Assembly: GCA_023421795.1 (NCBI GenBank)
Contig: JAEZSO010000001.1
Coordinates: forward strand, 327,298-391,297
DNA: 64,000 nt
DNA from: Cyanobacteria bacterium OH_PDB_230
GTDB taxonomy: Bacteria; Cyanobacteriota; Vampirovibrionia; Gastranaerophilales; Gastranaerophilaceae
Direction of reading: 5' to 3'
The notes below the pieces were generated by a model. The model had not been told where the DNA came from. It saw only the letters and a list, made by a program, of their open reading frames with translations, and did not search any database. The translations under genes were made by a program, and so were the position numbers. Below are positions 51,780 to 61,521 of the stretch, piece after piece (positions within the stretch are counted from its first letter, which is position 1; each line of letters starts with the position of its first letter).

Positions 51780-53846
51780 TTACTCATTAACCGGACCTAA
51801 TACACGGACAAATTCGCTTATCGTCGTTTCGCCCCTGATGATATGGCCTAAGCAAGCTTGTTGAAGAGTTTTCATTCCTGATCCTACGGCAGCCTCTTCT
51901 ATTTGGATATCGTGGGCTCCTTGCGCAATTAATCTTTTTATTTCCTTTGTTACCTGTAAAATCTCATAGACCCCAAGTCTTCCGCTAAAGCCTTGGAAAC
52001 TGCATAAGTCGCAGCCTTTTTGTCTGTAGATAGGCAATTTCATAAACTTATCAACTTCGCTTGGGTTGATGACAACCAATTCAGCTTCTTCTTTAGAAGC
52101 ATGGTATTGTTCTTTACAGTGAGGGCAGAGTTTTCTTACAAGTCTTTGAGCCACAACACCTGCAATGGTTGAGGAAACAAGATAATCTTTAGCTCCCATT
52201 TCAATAAGCCTTGTGATTGTAGAAGCGGCCGAATTTGTGTGAAGTGTGCTCAAAACCAAGTGGCCTGTTAAAGCAGCTGATATTGCAACTTCTAAGGTTT
52301 CATAGTCCCTAATCTCACCAACCAAGATAACGTCAGGATCTTGTCTTAATATTGCTCTCAAACAAGACGCAAAAGTAATGCCTGCTTTGGTGTTGATTTG
52401 TGACTGGTTAATGCCTTCAATCCTTATTTCGACAGGATCCTCAATTGTTGTGATATTTATTTTTTCATCATTTATACTGTTAATCAAAGCATATAGAGTG
52501 GTTGTTTTACCGCTTCCTGTAGGTCCTGTTGCCAGGATGATACCGTTTGGAACCGATTTGATTCTTGAGATTCTTTCGAGATCTTCCGCTGTTGCCCCGA
52601 TTAATTCCACCTGCTGTTTTGCGGAGGCAAGTGATATCGCAGGAGTTAAAATCCTGATAACCATCTTTTCTTTTCCGGCGACCGGAAGAGTGTTTATCCT
52701 GAAGTCATAATTCTGGTTTTTATATTTAATTGTAAAAGATCCGTCCTGAGGTCTTCTGTGTTCCGCAATGTTCATCTTGGAAATAACTTTAAGACGTGTA
52801 AGTATTGCAGATTCAGTCTTTTGAGGCAATTGCAATACTTCTTGCAAAATGCCGTCGATCCTATACCTTACGACAAAATACGCTAGTCTTGGCTCAATGT
52901 GAATATCACTCGCTTTTATTTCTATAGCATCTGTAATGATTTTATTAACGAATTTTACTACAGTACTTGAATTTTCTTGAAGCTCTCTTTCCGCTTGTTC
53001 CCATAGAGTTTCTTCAGCGCCGTAATCAACAGACTCTTGCTCAATGGTTTTAATGATTTGAGACGTTTCTTTCTTTGATTCATTATAATAAGTCTCAATA
53101 CACATCATAAATTCGTAATGTGTAATAATCATTACAAGAGGTCTAAGCCCTGTCAGGTAAACTATATCGTTTAGTACTTGTTTCTCATGAGGGTTAACCA
53201 TCCCTACAACCAGAGTCTTGCCATCAAAACTTAGAGGTAACACCTTATTTAACTTGATAAAATCTTCAGGTAATATATTCAAGACGTTAACGTCAATTTT
53301 TAATTGTTCGGCATTTACGGTTTCAAATCCCTGTTGCATCGTAAGCGCAGTCTTTAAGTCAGTTATTGATATAAAGCCTTTTTTGATTAATACGGTACCA
53401 ATCGGTATCGAAGATTTTTTGGAATCCACCAATGCATCGAATAATTGTTCTTCGGTTAAAAGCCCCATTTCTATAAGGATTTCCCCTAATTTCTTTTTGG
53501 GAACTTCATTTGCTTTTTTGCTGTCAAACGGCGAAGAGCCTTTTGAAACCGCTTGCTTCACATCGTGTTTTTTGGGTTGATGCACAGACTTTTGGACAAA
53601 CGTTGCAAGATCATTAAACGTGTTATCATCTACCGTAACAAATTTGTTGTGCACAGTATCAACAGGTGTATCCGCATTTGTTTTAATTTTAGATTTGTCG
53701 GTATTTTTTAATACGACAAAATAATATTGATTATCTCTTTTATTTATTGGAATAAATCCATGCTGAACAAAGTCTTCAGCCCTAAATTCCTTTAGAGCTG
53801 AAAAATCTATACATTGTTTAAATTTATCCGTTAAATTATTGGTCAT
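51780..53846 (-). CDS. pilB: Type IV pilus/T2SS assembly ATPase (PilB/GspE)
   Basis: 688 residues, longer than usual (~560-570) because of an extra N-terminal ~110 residues. An MshEN-type domain follows (KKLGEILIEMGLLTEEQLFDALV, then GTVLIKKGFISITDLKTAL). The ATPase has the Asp-box-type ASDIHIEPR, Walker A ATGPTGSGKTTTLYALI, Walker B DPDVILVGEIRDYET and the His-box STLHTNSAASTITRL. A four-Cys zinc site is formed by LCPHC and GCDLC. It powers pilus extension at the inner membrane. Whether the machine is a pilus or a secretion system is not decided here. Confidence 0.93.
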   Translation of the reverse strand: MTNNLTDKFKQCIDFSALKEFRAEDFVQHGFIPINKRDNQYYFVVLKNTDKSKIKTNADTPVDTVHNKFVTVDDNTFNDLATFVQKSVHQPKKHDVKQAVSKGSSPFDSKKANEVPKKKLGEILIEMGLLTEEQLFDALVDSKKSSIPIGTVLIKKGFISITDLKTALTMQQGFETVNAEQLKIDVNVLNILPEDFIKLNKVLPLSFDGKTLVVGMVNPHEKQVLNDIVYLTGLRPLVMIITHYEFMMCIETYYNESKKETSQIIKTIEQESVDYGAEETLWEQAERELQENSSTVVKFVNKIITDAIEIKASDIHIEPRLAYFVVRYRIDGILQEVLQLPQKTESAILTRLKVISKMNIAEHRRPQDGSFTIKYKNQNYDFRINTLPVAGKEKMVIRILTPAISLASAKQQVELIGATAEDLERISRIKSVPNGIILATGPTGSGKTTTLYALINSINDEKINITTIEDPVEIRIEGINQSQINTKAGITFASCLRAILRQDPDVILVGEIRDYETLEVAISAALTGHLVLSTLHTNSAASTITRLIEMGAKDYLVSSTIAGVVAQRLVRKLCPHCKEQYHASKEEAELVVINPSEVDKFMKLPIYRQKGCDLCSFQGFSGRLGVYEILQVTKEIKRLIAQGAHDIQIEEAAVGSGMKTLQQACLGHIIRGETTISEFVRVLGPVNE

Positions 53847-53849
53847 TTT

Positions 53850-55655
53850 CTAAAGACGAGTAACGTCCTCCGTATCTACTACAATTCTTGGAGTAATCAT
53901 TATAACTAACTCTGATTTGTTTGTTTTTTTCTGTTGGTTTCTGAAGAAAACCCCAACAACCGGAAGATCCCCTAATATAGGCATTTTAGTCACCGACTGT
54001 TGTTCCGTTTCTTGTATTAAACCACCTATCACAAGTGTTTCGCCATCTTTAATTCTAACGTTAGATAAATCTAAATTTCTTCTTTGAAGTAAAGTGGCTG
54101 CTATGATTGGAGTTTTACCGTCAGCACCTACATCCGGGACTTGTTCTTTGATTGTTGAATATTCTGGTTTTAAGTTTAAAGAAACATATCCGTCAGGGCT
54201 TATGAATGGTGTAAGTTCAATCTTCATACCGTTATCTTTGGCTATTGTATAAGTCTTTTGAACAGCACCAGCTACCCCATTGTTTTGTATAATTTGGCTT
54301 GTTGTACTTTGGATATAATCCGATGTTAAATCGATTGTTGATTTTTTACCGTTAGTAACCATAACTTTTGGGTTGGCTAATACTCTACCTTTTCCGTTTG
54401 TTATCAGGTAAGAAATACTTTGAGCCACAGTGAATGCTCCGGTATATTTACTTGCGTTTAGAATTGAAGTTCCATCGCTGATATTTACCGAATTACCTTT
54501 CCACATTATAGGGTGAGAAGGTACAGTTTGTAATCCGTTACTTCCAAAAGAAGCCGTGAAACTGTTGCTTGCAATACCCCAGTTGTTGTTGAAGGTTTTA
54601 GAACCATCTTCACTAAGTTCGATTACTGAGAATTCAATATATGCTTGCGGCTGTTTTCTATCATTTTTTGTAATAAAATCACTAATCATTTTTATTTGTT
54701 CAACAGAACCGCCGACAACACTAACCGCGCCAAGACCTGATTGATAGACGACTGATAGTCCTGTATTTAGCAAAGATGCCATTCTGTCAGTTTTGACATT
54801 GACAGCTGCTTTACAGGCAACTACGCCTCCTCCTAAAATTAATCCGGCAGTTGAGCTGGATGAACCGGAAGTATCAGCAGCGGCCGCTGTACTGGCAGCA
54901 TCTGCACCTCCTGCATTGTTGTTGACCAAAGCTTGGCAGATTAAATTTGCCATTTCTTTAGGAGTAGTGTGGTTAACTTTAAATGTTGTTACCTCAGGCT
55001 TAACATCTAGTTTATCCACAATTCTTTTTGCCATTTTATAATCGTTATCAGTACCAAAAATCAATATTTCATTCTTCGCCGGGTTAATAACAGCTATCTG
55101 ATCATTTGATAAGCCGGGTCTGTTTGTTGTAAATATGTTTGTGTTTAGGAATTGAGCAACTGTCCCTGCGTCAAGGTATTTGACTGGTATTATGCTCATA
55201 TTTTCTTTTGACACGTCAACTTTTTTACTAGCATCGGTAGACATAACAAGTATTGTGTCATTTTGAATTATGTATGTTAATTCACTCATCTGCATTATCA
55301 TCTTAAATGCGTCGTTTAAAGTGACATTAACCAAATCTAGAGTGATTTTTCCCGCAACAGAACTGTGGAAAATGATATTCAAGCCCGCTTTATCAGCAAA
55401 CATCCTTAAAGCTTGCTTCACATCAGAATCTCTTAAGCTTACGCTAATTATCTGTTTCCCTCTTGCCAGTGAGACATCACCCTCCAATTTTACATTGTTT
55501 GGATTCTGATAGGCCCCTCTAAGAGATGGTGAGGATACAGATGCATTAACCTTTGCATTCTGGGCCGCGGCTGTTGCGATTCCTAGAATACTAAATGATA
55601 CACAGAAGGATATCATTAGAAGATTAAATATTTTTTTACCAGTTCGTTTTGTCAT
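53850..55655 (-). CDS. Outer-membrane secretin (PilQ/GspD/MshL type)
   Basis: 601 residues with a signal peptide (to about residue 32). An STN-type domain lies at ~65-120 (ISVSLRDSDVKQALRMFADKAGLNIIF). N1-type repeats follow (~140-225: IIPVKYLDAGTVAQFLN), then an Ala/Ser/Gly-rich low-complexity insert, and the secretin domain from about 330 (VLANPKVMVTNGKKSTI, IKDGETLVIGGLIQET, PILGDLPVVGVFFRNQ, ELVIMITPRIV). It forms the multimeric outer-membrane pore. No AMIN domains, so it resembles MshL/GspD more than PilQ. It starts 16 nt after the upstream gene and ends 3 nt before pilB. Confidence 0.9.
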   Translation of the reverse strand: MTKRTGKKIFNLLMISFCVSFSILGIATAAAQNAKVNASVSSPSLRGAYQNPNNVKLEGDVSLARGKQIISVSLRDSDVKQALRMFADKAGLNIIFHSSVAGKITLDLVNVTLNDAFKMIMQMSELTYIIQNDTILVMSTDASKKVDVSKENMSIIPVKYLDAGTVAQFLNTNIFTTNRPGLSNDQIAVINPAKNEILIFGTDNDYKMAKRIVDKLDVKPEVTTFKVNHTTPKEMANLICQALVNNNAGGADAASTAAAADTSGSSSSTAGLILGGGVVACKAAVNVKTDRMASLLNTGLSVVYQSGLGAVSVVGGSVEQIKMISDFITKNDRKQPQAYIEFSVIELSEDGSKTFNNNWGIASNSFTASFGSNGLQTVPSHPIMWKGNSVNISDGTSILNASKYTGAFTVAQSISYLITNGKGRVLANPKVMVTNGKKSTIDLTSDYIQSTTSQIIQNNGVAGAVQKTYTIAKDNGMKIELTPFISPDGYVSLNLKPEYSTIKEQVPDVGADGKTPIIAATLLQRRNLDLSNVRIKDGETLVIGGLIQETEQQSVTKMPILGDLPVVGVFFRNQQKKTNKSELVIMITPRIVVDTEDVTRL

Positions 55656-55671
55656 TTATATAAAACTCCAC

Positions 55672-56625
55672 TTAATTTGCATTAAAATTTAAATAGTTGC
55701 TTGGTACAGGTGAGTATGCACCGCCAAATTTATGTCTAAGATTTGAAACACTGTTAAATCCCGAATCGTCACTTGCTATCGTTTGCCCCACAGAGGCTCT
55801 ATAAATATTTGTTCCTGATTTTATTACAACTTTGTCTTTCGTAATATCTAAAATCGTGTAATTGCCAAGTTTATCGGACTTTCTGACTAGTTGATCAGTG
55901 CCGTTTATGTTTATTATCGCAGACGGATTTCTTGTATCATACATAATCCCGGAAATTACGGTTTGCAACATTTGGGTTGCTTGAGGGTCTGGTATTACTG
56001 ATGGAGGAGGTTCTATTATGTCGAAATTGACATTACCGCCGCCCGGGTAACTAATCCCTGTGTGCTTTTTCTCTTTAAATGGGAAAAATGGGTTAGGTCT
56101 TCCTTCATTTCCGACCGAAACTACAACCGTTCCTTTATTAAGACCTTTTTCTATGGCCTGTTTGTTAAAATCATATTTGTCGGTATTTGTGATTTGTTTT
56201 GATGCGATAACAAGTTCTCCTGATCCTCCAGCTGCTGGCATTGGTGCTGCCGCTATCGGGATTGTGCCATTCGCAGGGTTCATTTGTTGGCTGTCAATCT
56301 CTATTCCTCCAGGGGAGTCGTTCAAGTTAACATCAACGACAGCCATAGGTTCTTGCCCTGTAGAATCGTCATAAATCGGTGAACTCATTGGAGAGCTTGT
56401 CGGATTTATAGATGCCAGTTCCGAATTTTTTGAGCCCATTTGTTTAGCTATTGCAATGGCCGCAATTAAAATCAAACCAAGTATAAGCAACCCAATTTTT
56501 ATTTTTGAATTGTTTGCATTCTGTGCTCCTTCAGGTTGCACACTCTTTTCTACGGCAATTTCCTCATTGCCGCTATTTTCCAAATCTTCCTCGATGTTGT
56601 GCCACTCATTCGGGTTGTTTAGCAT
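55672..56625 (-). CDS. PilP/GspC-like inner-membrane linker, first gene of pilus operon
   Basis: 317 residues: acidic cytoplasmic N-terminus, one transmembrane helix (~43-61, IGLLILGLILIAAIAIA), a Pro/Ser/Ala-rich periplasmic linker, the motif GRPNPFFPF typical of PilP/GspC connectors (RDPF-like), and a C-terminal beta domain (ISGIMYDTRNPSAIININGTDQLVRKSDKLG, then VVIKSGTNIYRASVGQTI). This HR-like domain should contact the secretin. It is the head of the five-gene operon. PilM, PilN and PilO are not in this window. Confidence 0.72.
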   Translation of the reverse strand: MLNNPNEWHNIEEDLENSGNEEIAVEKSVQPEGAQNANNSKIKIGLLILGLILIAAIAIAKQMGSKNSELASINPTSSPMSSPIYDDSTGQEPMAVVDVNLNDSPGGIEIDSQQMNPANGTIPIAAAPMPAAGGSGELVIASKQITNTDKYDFNKQAIEKGLNKGTVVVSVGNEGRPNPFFPFKEKKHTGISYPGGGNVNFDIIEPPPSVIPDPQATQMLQTVISGIMYDTRNPSAIININGTDQLVRKSDKLGNYTILDITKDKVVIKSGTNIYRASVGQTIASDDSGFNSVSNLRHKFGGAYSPVPSNYLNFNAN

Positions 56626-56928
56626 TTATAACTCTCACTTAAAACCTTATTTAGATTTTATACCTTATATTTACAAGAAATATCATACATTAAGCGTAAT
56701 TAATTATTATTTTACTTGCTTCTGTAAAAAATGGCAAATATTTACAAGACTATAATTCAATGATGTAGCAACTCTTCCATTAAGATAAGAATCCTCTACA
56801 TCAAATAGATGATTTTTTTGTTTTTTTGCGTTTTTTTGAATTTTATTAAGGATTGTTGAAAAAAAACTCTTAAAAATGTAAGATGATTTAATCTAGTGTT
56901 AAGCATTTAACGAAAATTGTTTTAACAG
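56626..56928. other. Divergent intergenic region, pilus operon and U32-like gene
   Basis: About 300 nt without a gene. TGATGTAG (56761-56768) and CTACATCA (56796-56803) could form a hairpin followed later by a T-rich run. No clear promoter assigned. Confidence 0.35.
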
Positions 56929-58659
56929 GTGCTGAGGAATAAAAATCTGAAAAATATTTTTATAATATCTCCAATAAAAACGCCCAATGACATCGAAACT
57001 TTTGTCGCAAATTCAAGTTGCAGAGATTTTTACGTTTATCATCACAAATTTTTGAATGATAACTTTAATTACGTAAATGAATTCATTGAGGTTGCTAAAA
57101 AAAATAATTCTAAAATATATGTTAACTTTAAGCACAACATAACTGAAGAAGATTTGACCCAGATAAAAAAATTCATAACATACCTGAAAAAGACGAATAT
57201 AGATGGAATTTTTATAAACAGTTTTGCAATATTAGAAGCCATAAAAACTTATTCGCTTCCGTTTGAGATAATCGCAGATTCTTATTTTGACATTCATAAT
57301 CTTTCGGGAATAGATTTTATCAACACATTTCACAAAGTAAGCAAAATCATAATAACTGAAGAAATCTATATGAAAAATATAGCGAAGATAAAGCAGTATA
57401 CCAATTTGTCTCTTGCTATTGATAGCGACAATCTTCCTTGGTGCGCTGAAGAAATAAAAAAACTCAAGGCAATAGATTCGGTCGTAATAAAAGGAAAATT
57501 TGCGAGTTCTGAAGAAATCTTGGATGGCATAAATTTGGTTGAAAAAATTATTGAAAAACCAAAAGTTTTCAAAAATCAAAAATTGCCGTTTAAACATATA
57601 AGAAAAAGTTTTTACCAAACAAACCATTTTTCGGGAGAAATTTTAAGTGCGGAAGGAAAAGACTTTAAGTTCAGCAGGTATATTAAAGCTTTTGAATGGG
57701 AGACAAAAAAAACAAGATTAAGAAACAAGTATGATTATTCAAAATTAAACATCCCAAAAATTAATTTAAGGCTTTCTTCTCTGGCCCAGCTAAAAGAAAT
57801 AAAAAAATTCACGGATAAAATCGGTTTTAATCCCATATATTCGATTGAATACGGCGAAATCCTCAGCACAGGCGACCTAGCCACAAGTAGTTTCAACGAC
57901 ATAATAAATAAAGTAAAAACCTTTTGCAAAAATCAAAAAATATTATTCCAGTTAAGCACTCCGAGAATTTTGATAGAAAGAGACTTTGACAGGGTTTTTG
58001 AATACGTTAAAAATATTTGCAGAGAAGAACCTCACCCATCCAGTATCATTGCAAACAATATCGGTTATTTGTGGGCATTCATAAATGATGAGGATTTGCA
58101 CAAATATCCTATAGAAATAGGGCAGGGCATAAACCTCTTAAATAGCATGTCTATAAATTGTATAAACAATTTGCACCCTTTAGAAGCTATAGATTTTACA
58201 ACGTTTAAAGATATAAATAATATAAAAAACTGTGTAAAAAAAATCAAAAATTCTATTCCGAACAGAAAAATTACGATAGCAGGCAATATAAGAGTGCCAA
58301 GTCTCGGGTTGTGCCCTTTAAACAATGATTCGGCCATTATTTCGAGGTTATCGTGTAAAGCCCCCTGCCACCACGGCAATTATGCACTTAAAGACCCTTC
58401 TTTAAATAAGACGTATCCTTTTGTCGTAGACGGTTTTTGCAGAATGCATATGTTTAAAGACGAAATTCTCCAAATGTTTGATTATATCAGACCACTTGAA
58501 GAAATAGGGATAAATGAATTCGTAATAGATTTAAGCAGTTTAAATTCAAAATTTGTGCCGATACTGCTTACAAATTTATTAAACTCTCTTGCAGAAACAG
58601 TAGAAACAAAAAATGCTAAAACATTCTTGATCGATAATTTCTCTCAATATATTCAATAG
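56929..58659 (+). CDS. Peptidase U32-like protein
   Basis: About 570-576 residues. The first half is a TIM-barrel-like repeat pattern (IYVNFKHNITEEDLTQIKKF, IDGIFINSFAILEAIK, FEIIADSYFDIHN). The C-terminal half has the conserved U32-type cysteine set LSCKAPCHHGNYALKD, followed by FVVDGFCRMHM. Members act as collagenase-like proteases or in RNA hydroxylation/ubiquinone-related Fe-S chemistry, so the name does not prove protease activity. The start is uncertain: GTG at 56929 has no clear ribosome site, while GAGGAA just inside it suits a CTG at 56947. Confidence 0.72.
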   Translation: MLRNKNLKNIFIISPIKTPNDIETFVANSSCRDFYVYHHKFLNDNFNYVNEFIEVAKKNNSKIYVNFKHNITEEDLTQIKKFITYLKKTNIDGIFINSFAILEAIKTYSLPFEIIADSYFDIHNLSGIDFINTFHKVSKIIITEEIYMKNIAKIKQYTNLSLAIDSDNLPWCAEEIKKLKAIDSVVIKGKFASSEEILDGINLVEKIIEKPKVFKNQKLPFKHIRKSFYQTNHFSGEILSAEGKDFKFSRYIKAFEWETKKTRLRNKYDYSKLNIPKINLRLSSLAQLKEIKKFTDKIGFNPIYSIEYGEILSTGDLATSSFNDIINKVKTFCKNQKILFQLSTPRILIERDFDRVFEYVKNICREEPHPSSIIANNIGYLWAFINDEDLHKYPIEIGQGINLLNSMSINCINNLHPLEAIDFTTFKDINNIKNCVKKIKNSIPNRKITIAGNIRVPSLGLCPLNNDSAIISRLSCKAPCHHGNYALKDPSLNKTYPFVVDGFCRMHMFKDEILQMFDYIRPLEEIGINEFVIDLSSLNSKFVPILLTNLLNSLAETVETKNAKTFLIDNFSQYIQ

Positions 58660-58966
58660 TTTTATTGTTTCTTGGGCTTAGCTCAATACTCACAGTCTTT
58701 AACTTTAATTGCTTTATGCTGAGAAGAGTCTGTATATCATTTACCTTCCAGGTAATATTGCCCTGAGGATACTTTGAGAAATGGAATGTAGAACACATTA
58801 CTCCGACTTTTGACGCATCAATAAGATTGAGATTGGTTATATCAACAACTAAAAAAGGGCATTCCACAGACAAGATATATTCTTTTACCCTGTCCACTAT
58901 TTCAAATATGTCTCTTTCGTAACCATCAATTTTTAAATAAAGATCCTGTTTTGGAGGAATTTTCAT
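58616..58966 (-). CDS. STAS-like domain protein
   Basis: 116 residues. Residues ~35-75 resemble STAS/anti-sigma antagonist folds: CPFLVVDITNLNLIDASKVGVM, where the strand-loop-helix normally carries the phosphorylatable Ser (here IDASKVG). KVNDIQTLLSIKQLKL matches the C-terminal helix. It may regulate an anti-sigma or transporter partner. Its 3' end overlaps the U32-like gene by 44 bp in the antisense direction, an unusual convergent overlap. No partner kinase gene is adjacent. Confidence 0.6.
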   Translation of the reverse strand: MKIPPKQDLYLKIDGYERDIFEIVDRVKEYILSVECPFLVVDITNLNLIDASKVGVMCSTFHFSKYPQGNITWKVNDIQTLLSIKQLKLKTVSIELSPRNNKTIEYIERNYRSRMF

Positions 58967-59064
58967 ACGTTCTTTCTCTTATGTGGCTATGTTTGATATG
59001 TCGGAATTTTTTAAAAAAAATAAAGCGATAAGAATAAAACTACATTATTTGTATTAGATTGTCG

Positions 59065-59070
59065 TATAAT
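59065..59070 (+). promoter_or_regulatory. -10 box of kdsD promoter
   Basis: TATAAT 32 nt before the ATG of kdsD. No good -35 match 17 nt upstream. Confidence 0.4.
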
Positions 59071-59102
59071 TAATTTATACAGAAAGAATCTGAAGGTAGT
59101 TT

Positions 59103-60089
59103 ATGATTGAAATATTAGGAAAATCAAGCGTTATAACCGATGTTGCAAAGGCTGTCTTAAAAATCGAAGCAGATTCGATTATGAAACTTCAAGACAGAAT
59201 TAACGGCAATCTTCAAGAAACAATCAACATAATTTTGAAATCCAAAGGAAGAGTTATTGTTACAGGAATGGGTAAATCAGGACTTATTGGCCGTAAAATA
59301 GCCGCAACTCTTTCTTCGACAGGAACTCCATCCTACTTCTTGCATCCTGCAGAGAGTACCCACGGGGATTCCGGGATAATAACAAGAGAAGACGTTGTAA
59401 TTGCTATTTCAAACAGTGGCGAAACTTCAGAATTGTTAAATTTGTTGCCTCTTATAAAAAGATTTGAAGTGCCTCTTATCAGTTTTGTAGGCAAAATGAA
59501 CTCCACATTGGCTCAGAAAGCTGATGTTGTATTTGACGTCTCTGTTGAAAAAGAAGCATGCCCGTTAGGGAAAGCGCCTACCGCCAGTACCACAGCGACT
59601 TTAGCAATGGGTGATGCCCTTGCTATATGCTTGTTAAAGCAAAGAGGGTTTTCCGAAGAAGATTTTCTGCTTTATCATCCATCAGGCGCCCTCGGGAAAG
59701 GCATTCTCTATAGCGTGAAAGAGCTTATGGTTCAAGGAGATAGCCTTCCAATAGCAAACGAAGACGATTCATTCCTCTCTGTAGTCGAGTTTATCTCTCA
59801 AAAGAAATTAGGCTGTGCAATCATAGTCAATTCAGAGAATAAGCTAACAGGGATTTTGACGGATGGTGATATAAGAAGAACATTATTAAAACACTCAAAT
59901 GTTTCCAACCTTGTTACAAAAGATGTTATGACTAAAAATCCGAAAACTATTTCTAAAGATGACCTTGCAGTAAAAGCACTCGCTATAATGGAAAAATATT
60001 CAATAACTTCCATAGCTGTTTGCTCAGAAGATTTAACTCCCGCAGGGCTGATACATATACATGACCTATTGAAAGCAGGGGTTGCATAA
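59103..60089 (+). CDS. kdsD: Arabinose-5-phosphate isomerase (KdsD/KpsF)
   Basis: 328 residues. An N-terminal SIS domain (~35-165) carries TGMGKSGLIGRKIAATLSSTGTPS, HPAESTHGDSGII and AISNSGETSELLNLL. Then LYHPSGALGKGILYSV leads into two CBS domains (~205-325, LGCAIIVNSENKLTGILTDGDIRR and ITSIAVCSEDLTPAGLIHIHD). It converts ribulose-5-P to arabinose-5-P, the first step to Kdo for lipopolysaccharide. kdsC follows at once. Length and motifs are normal for the family. Confidence 0.95.
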   Translation: MIEILGKSSVITDVAKAVLKIEADSIMKLQDRINGNLQETINIILKSKGRVIVTGMGKSGLIGRKIAATLSSTGTPSYFLHPAESTHGDSGIITREDVVIAISNSGETSELLNLLPLIKRFEVPLISFVGKMNSTLAQKADVVFDVSVEKEACPLGKAPTASTTATLAMGDALAICLLKQRGFSEEDFLLYHPSGALGKGILYSVKELMVQGDSLPIANEDDSFLSVVEFISQKKLGCAIIVNSENKLTGILTDGDIRRTLLKHSNVSNLVTKDVMTKNPKTISKDDLAVKALAIMEKYSITSIAVCSEDLTPAGLIHIHDLLKAGVA

Positions 60090-60090
60090 A

Positions 60091-60594
60091 ATGACGAATG
60101 TGGATTTAAAATATAAAGCAAGTAAAATCAAAATTATTGCATTCGATGTGGACGGCGTAATGACCGATGGTAGTTTGACTTTTGACGAAGACGGCAAAGA
60201 ATATAAAACTTTTAATGCCAAAGACGGCCAAGGGATTGTTATGCTGAATAAAGCCGGCTACACAACCGCAATAATAACAGCAAGAACGAATGGAACCGTT
60301 GTTCACAGATTTAACATTCTCGGCATGCATAAACTTTACCAGGGTCAGAAAAACAAAGAAAATGCCCTAGATGAACTTGTTAAAGAATATAACGTTGATT
60401 ATTCTGAAGTTGCATATATGGGAGACGATTTGCCCGATCTTTGCGTACTCAGAAAAGTTGGACTGCCATGTTGCCCCGCAGATGCCGTTGATGAGGTAAA
60501 AGACATATGTGAATTTGTTTCTGCAAAAAACGGCGGCAGAGGAGCGGTAAGAGAGCTTTGCAATTTTATTTTGAAAAACAAAAGTAATTTTTAG
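60091..60594 (+). CDS. kdsC: Kdo-8-phosphate phosphatase (KdsC)
   Basis: 167 residues from ATG at 60091, 1 nt after the kdsD stop. The TTG at 60082 would overlap kdsD and is less likely. A C0-type HAD phosphatase: IIAFDVDGVMTDGSLTFD holds the DxD nucleophile, then AIITARTNG and YMGDDLPDLCVLRKVGLPCCPADA carry the later HAD motifs, and the C-terminus has GGRGAVRELCNFIL. It removes phosphate from Kdo-8-P in the cytoplasm. With kdsD it makes a two-gene Kdo operon that indicates an LPS-type outer membrane. Confidence 0.95.
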   Translation: MTNVDLKYKASKIKIIAFDVDGVMTDGSLTFDEDGKEYKTFNAKDGQGIVMLNKAGYTTAIITARTNGTVVHRFNILGMHKLYQGQKNKENALDELVKEYNVDYSEVAYMGDDLPDLCVLRKVGLPCCPADAVDEVKDICEFVSAKNGGRGAVRELCNFILKNKSNF

Positions 60595-60618
60595 GAATTA
60601 TAAATCGTATTTTTAAAC

Positions 60619-60652
60619 AAAAAAAAGCGCCTCGTTGGAAGCGCTTTTTTAT
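60619..60652. terminator. Bidirectional terminator between kdsC and HEAT-repeat gene
   Basis: AAAAAAGCGC (60621-60630) pairs with GCGCTTTTTT (60641-60650) around a 10-nt loop, with A-run and T-run on opposite sides so that it can stop both convergent transcripts. Confidence 0.85.
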
Positions 60653-60669
60653 TTCTTTTATTTAGTTGA

Positions 60670-61521
60670 TTAAACACCAACTTTTTTCTGTTGAGCTGCA
60701 CCTGGAACTGATTGCCAGTTAGCTGCCATGATTTTTTTGAATGATTTTAGAGCTGTATCTTCAAGTTCGCCAAGCTCTTCAGCTACCATAATCAATTCTC
60801 TTAAAGGTAGTAAAGCTCTTTGATCTCTAAGAACACCTAGAGCAGCTGCTGCACCAGCTCTTACAAGATCATTTTCTTGTTTGTTTTGCATAACTTCGAT
60901 TAAAGCCGGAACTGCTTTTGTATCGCTTAATTTACCTAATGAAGTAACTGCATATATTCTTACGTTTACCCATTCGTCTTTAAGCATTGTGATAATTTTA
61001 TCAACTGCTTTAGCATTTCCGATTTCGCCAAGTGCTCTAGTAGCATCACATCTAACATTAACTTTTTCGTGATCCAATGATTCTATTAAAGCATCTGTAG
61101 CAACGTCGCCGATTTCAATTAAAGCGTCTGTAGCAGTGATGCAAACTTGTGGGTTTTCATCATTTAATGCTTCTACAAGCGGTTCAACAACTTCTTTTCC
61201 ACCCAAACGACCTAAAGCGCGGGCTGCACGGACTCTAACGTCAACGTTTCTGTCTTCTCTTAAAGATTCTATAAGAGGAGTAGTTGCTGAAATGTCGCCA
61301 AGCTCACCTAAAGCTCTTGCAGCATATAAACGTACTGATCCGTTTTTATCATTTTTTAGCACATCGATAAGCGGTTCTACAGCAGTGCTGTCGCCCATCT
61401 CGCCAAGGATTCTTGCAGCGTTATATCTAACTTTTTCAGAATTACTTGTTCTTAAATCATTCAATAGTTCTTCAAATGTTTTTTTCGGCTGTTTTTTTCT
61501 TGAGTTCACACTAATTGTCAT
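60670..61521 (-). CDS. HEAT-repeat protein (PBS-lyase type)
   Basis: 283 residues from ATG at 61521, with GGAGGAAAG directly upstream; an in-frame ATG at 61554 is less likely. Nearly the whole protein is a run of about seven PBS-lyase-type HEAT repeats of ~31 residues with the pattern VRYNAARILGEMGDSTAVEPLIDVL. The repeats have acidic and basic faces, giving an alpha-solenoid for protein binding. In cyanobacteria such repeats occur in phycobilin lyases, but no bilin genes are here, so a scaffold role is more likely. Confidence 0.88.
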   Translation of the reverse strand: MTISVNSRKKQPKKTFEELLNDLRTSNSEKVRYNAARILGEMGDSTAVEPLIDVLKNDKNGSVRLYAARALGELGDISATTPLIESLREDRNVDVRVRAARALGRLGGKEVVEPLVEALNDENPQVCITATDALIEIGDVATDALIESLDHEKVNVRCDATRALGEIGNAKAVDKIITMLKDEWVNVRIYAVTSLGKLSDTKAVPALIEVMQNKQENDLVRAGAAAALGVLRDQRALLPLRELIMVAEELGELEDTALKSFKKIMAANWQSVPGAAQQKKVGV

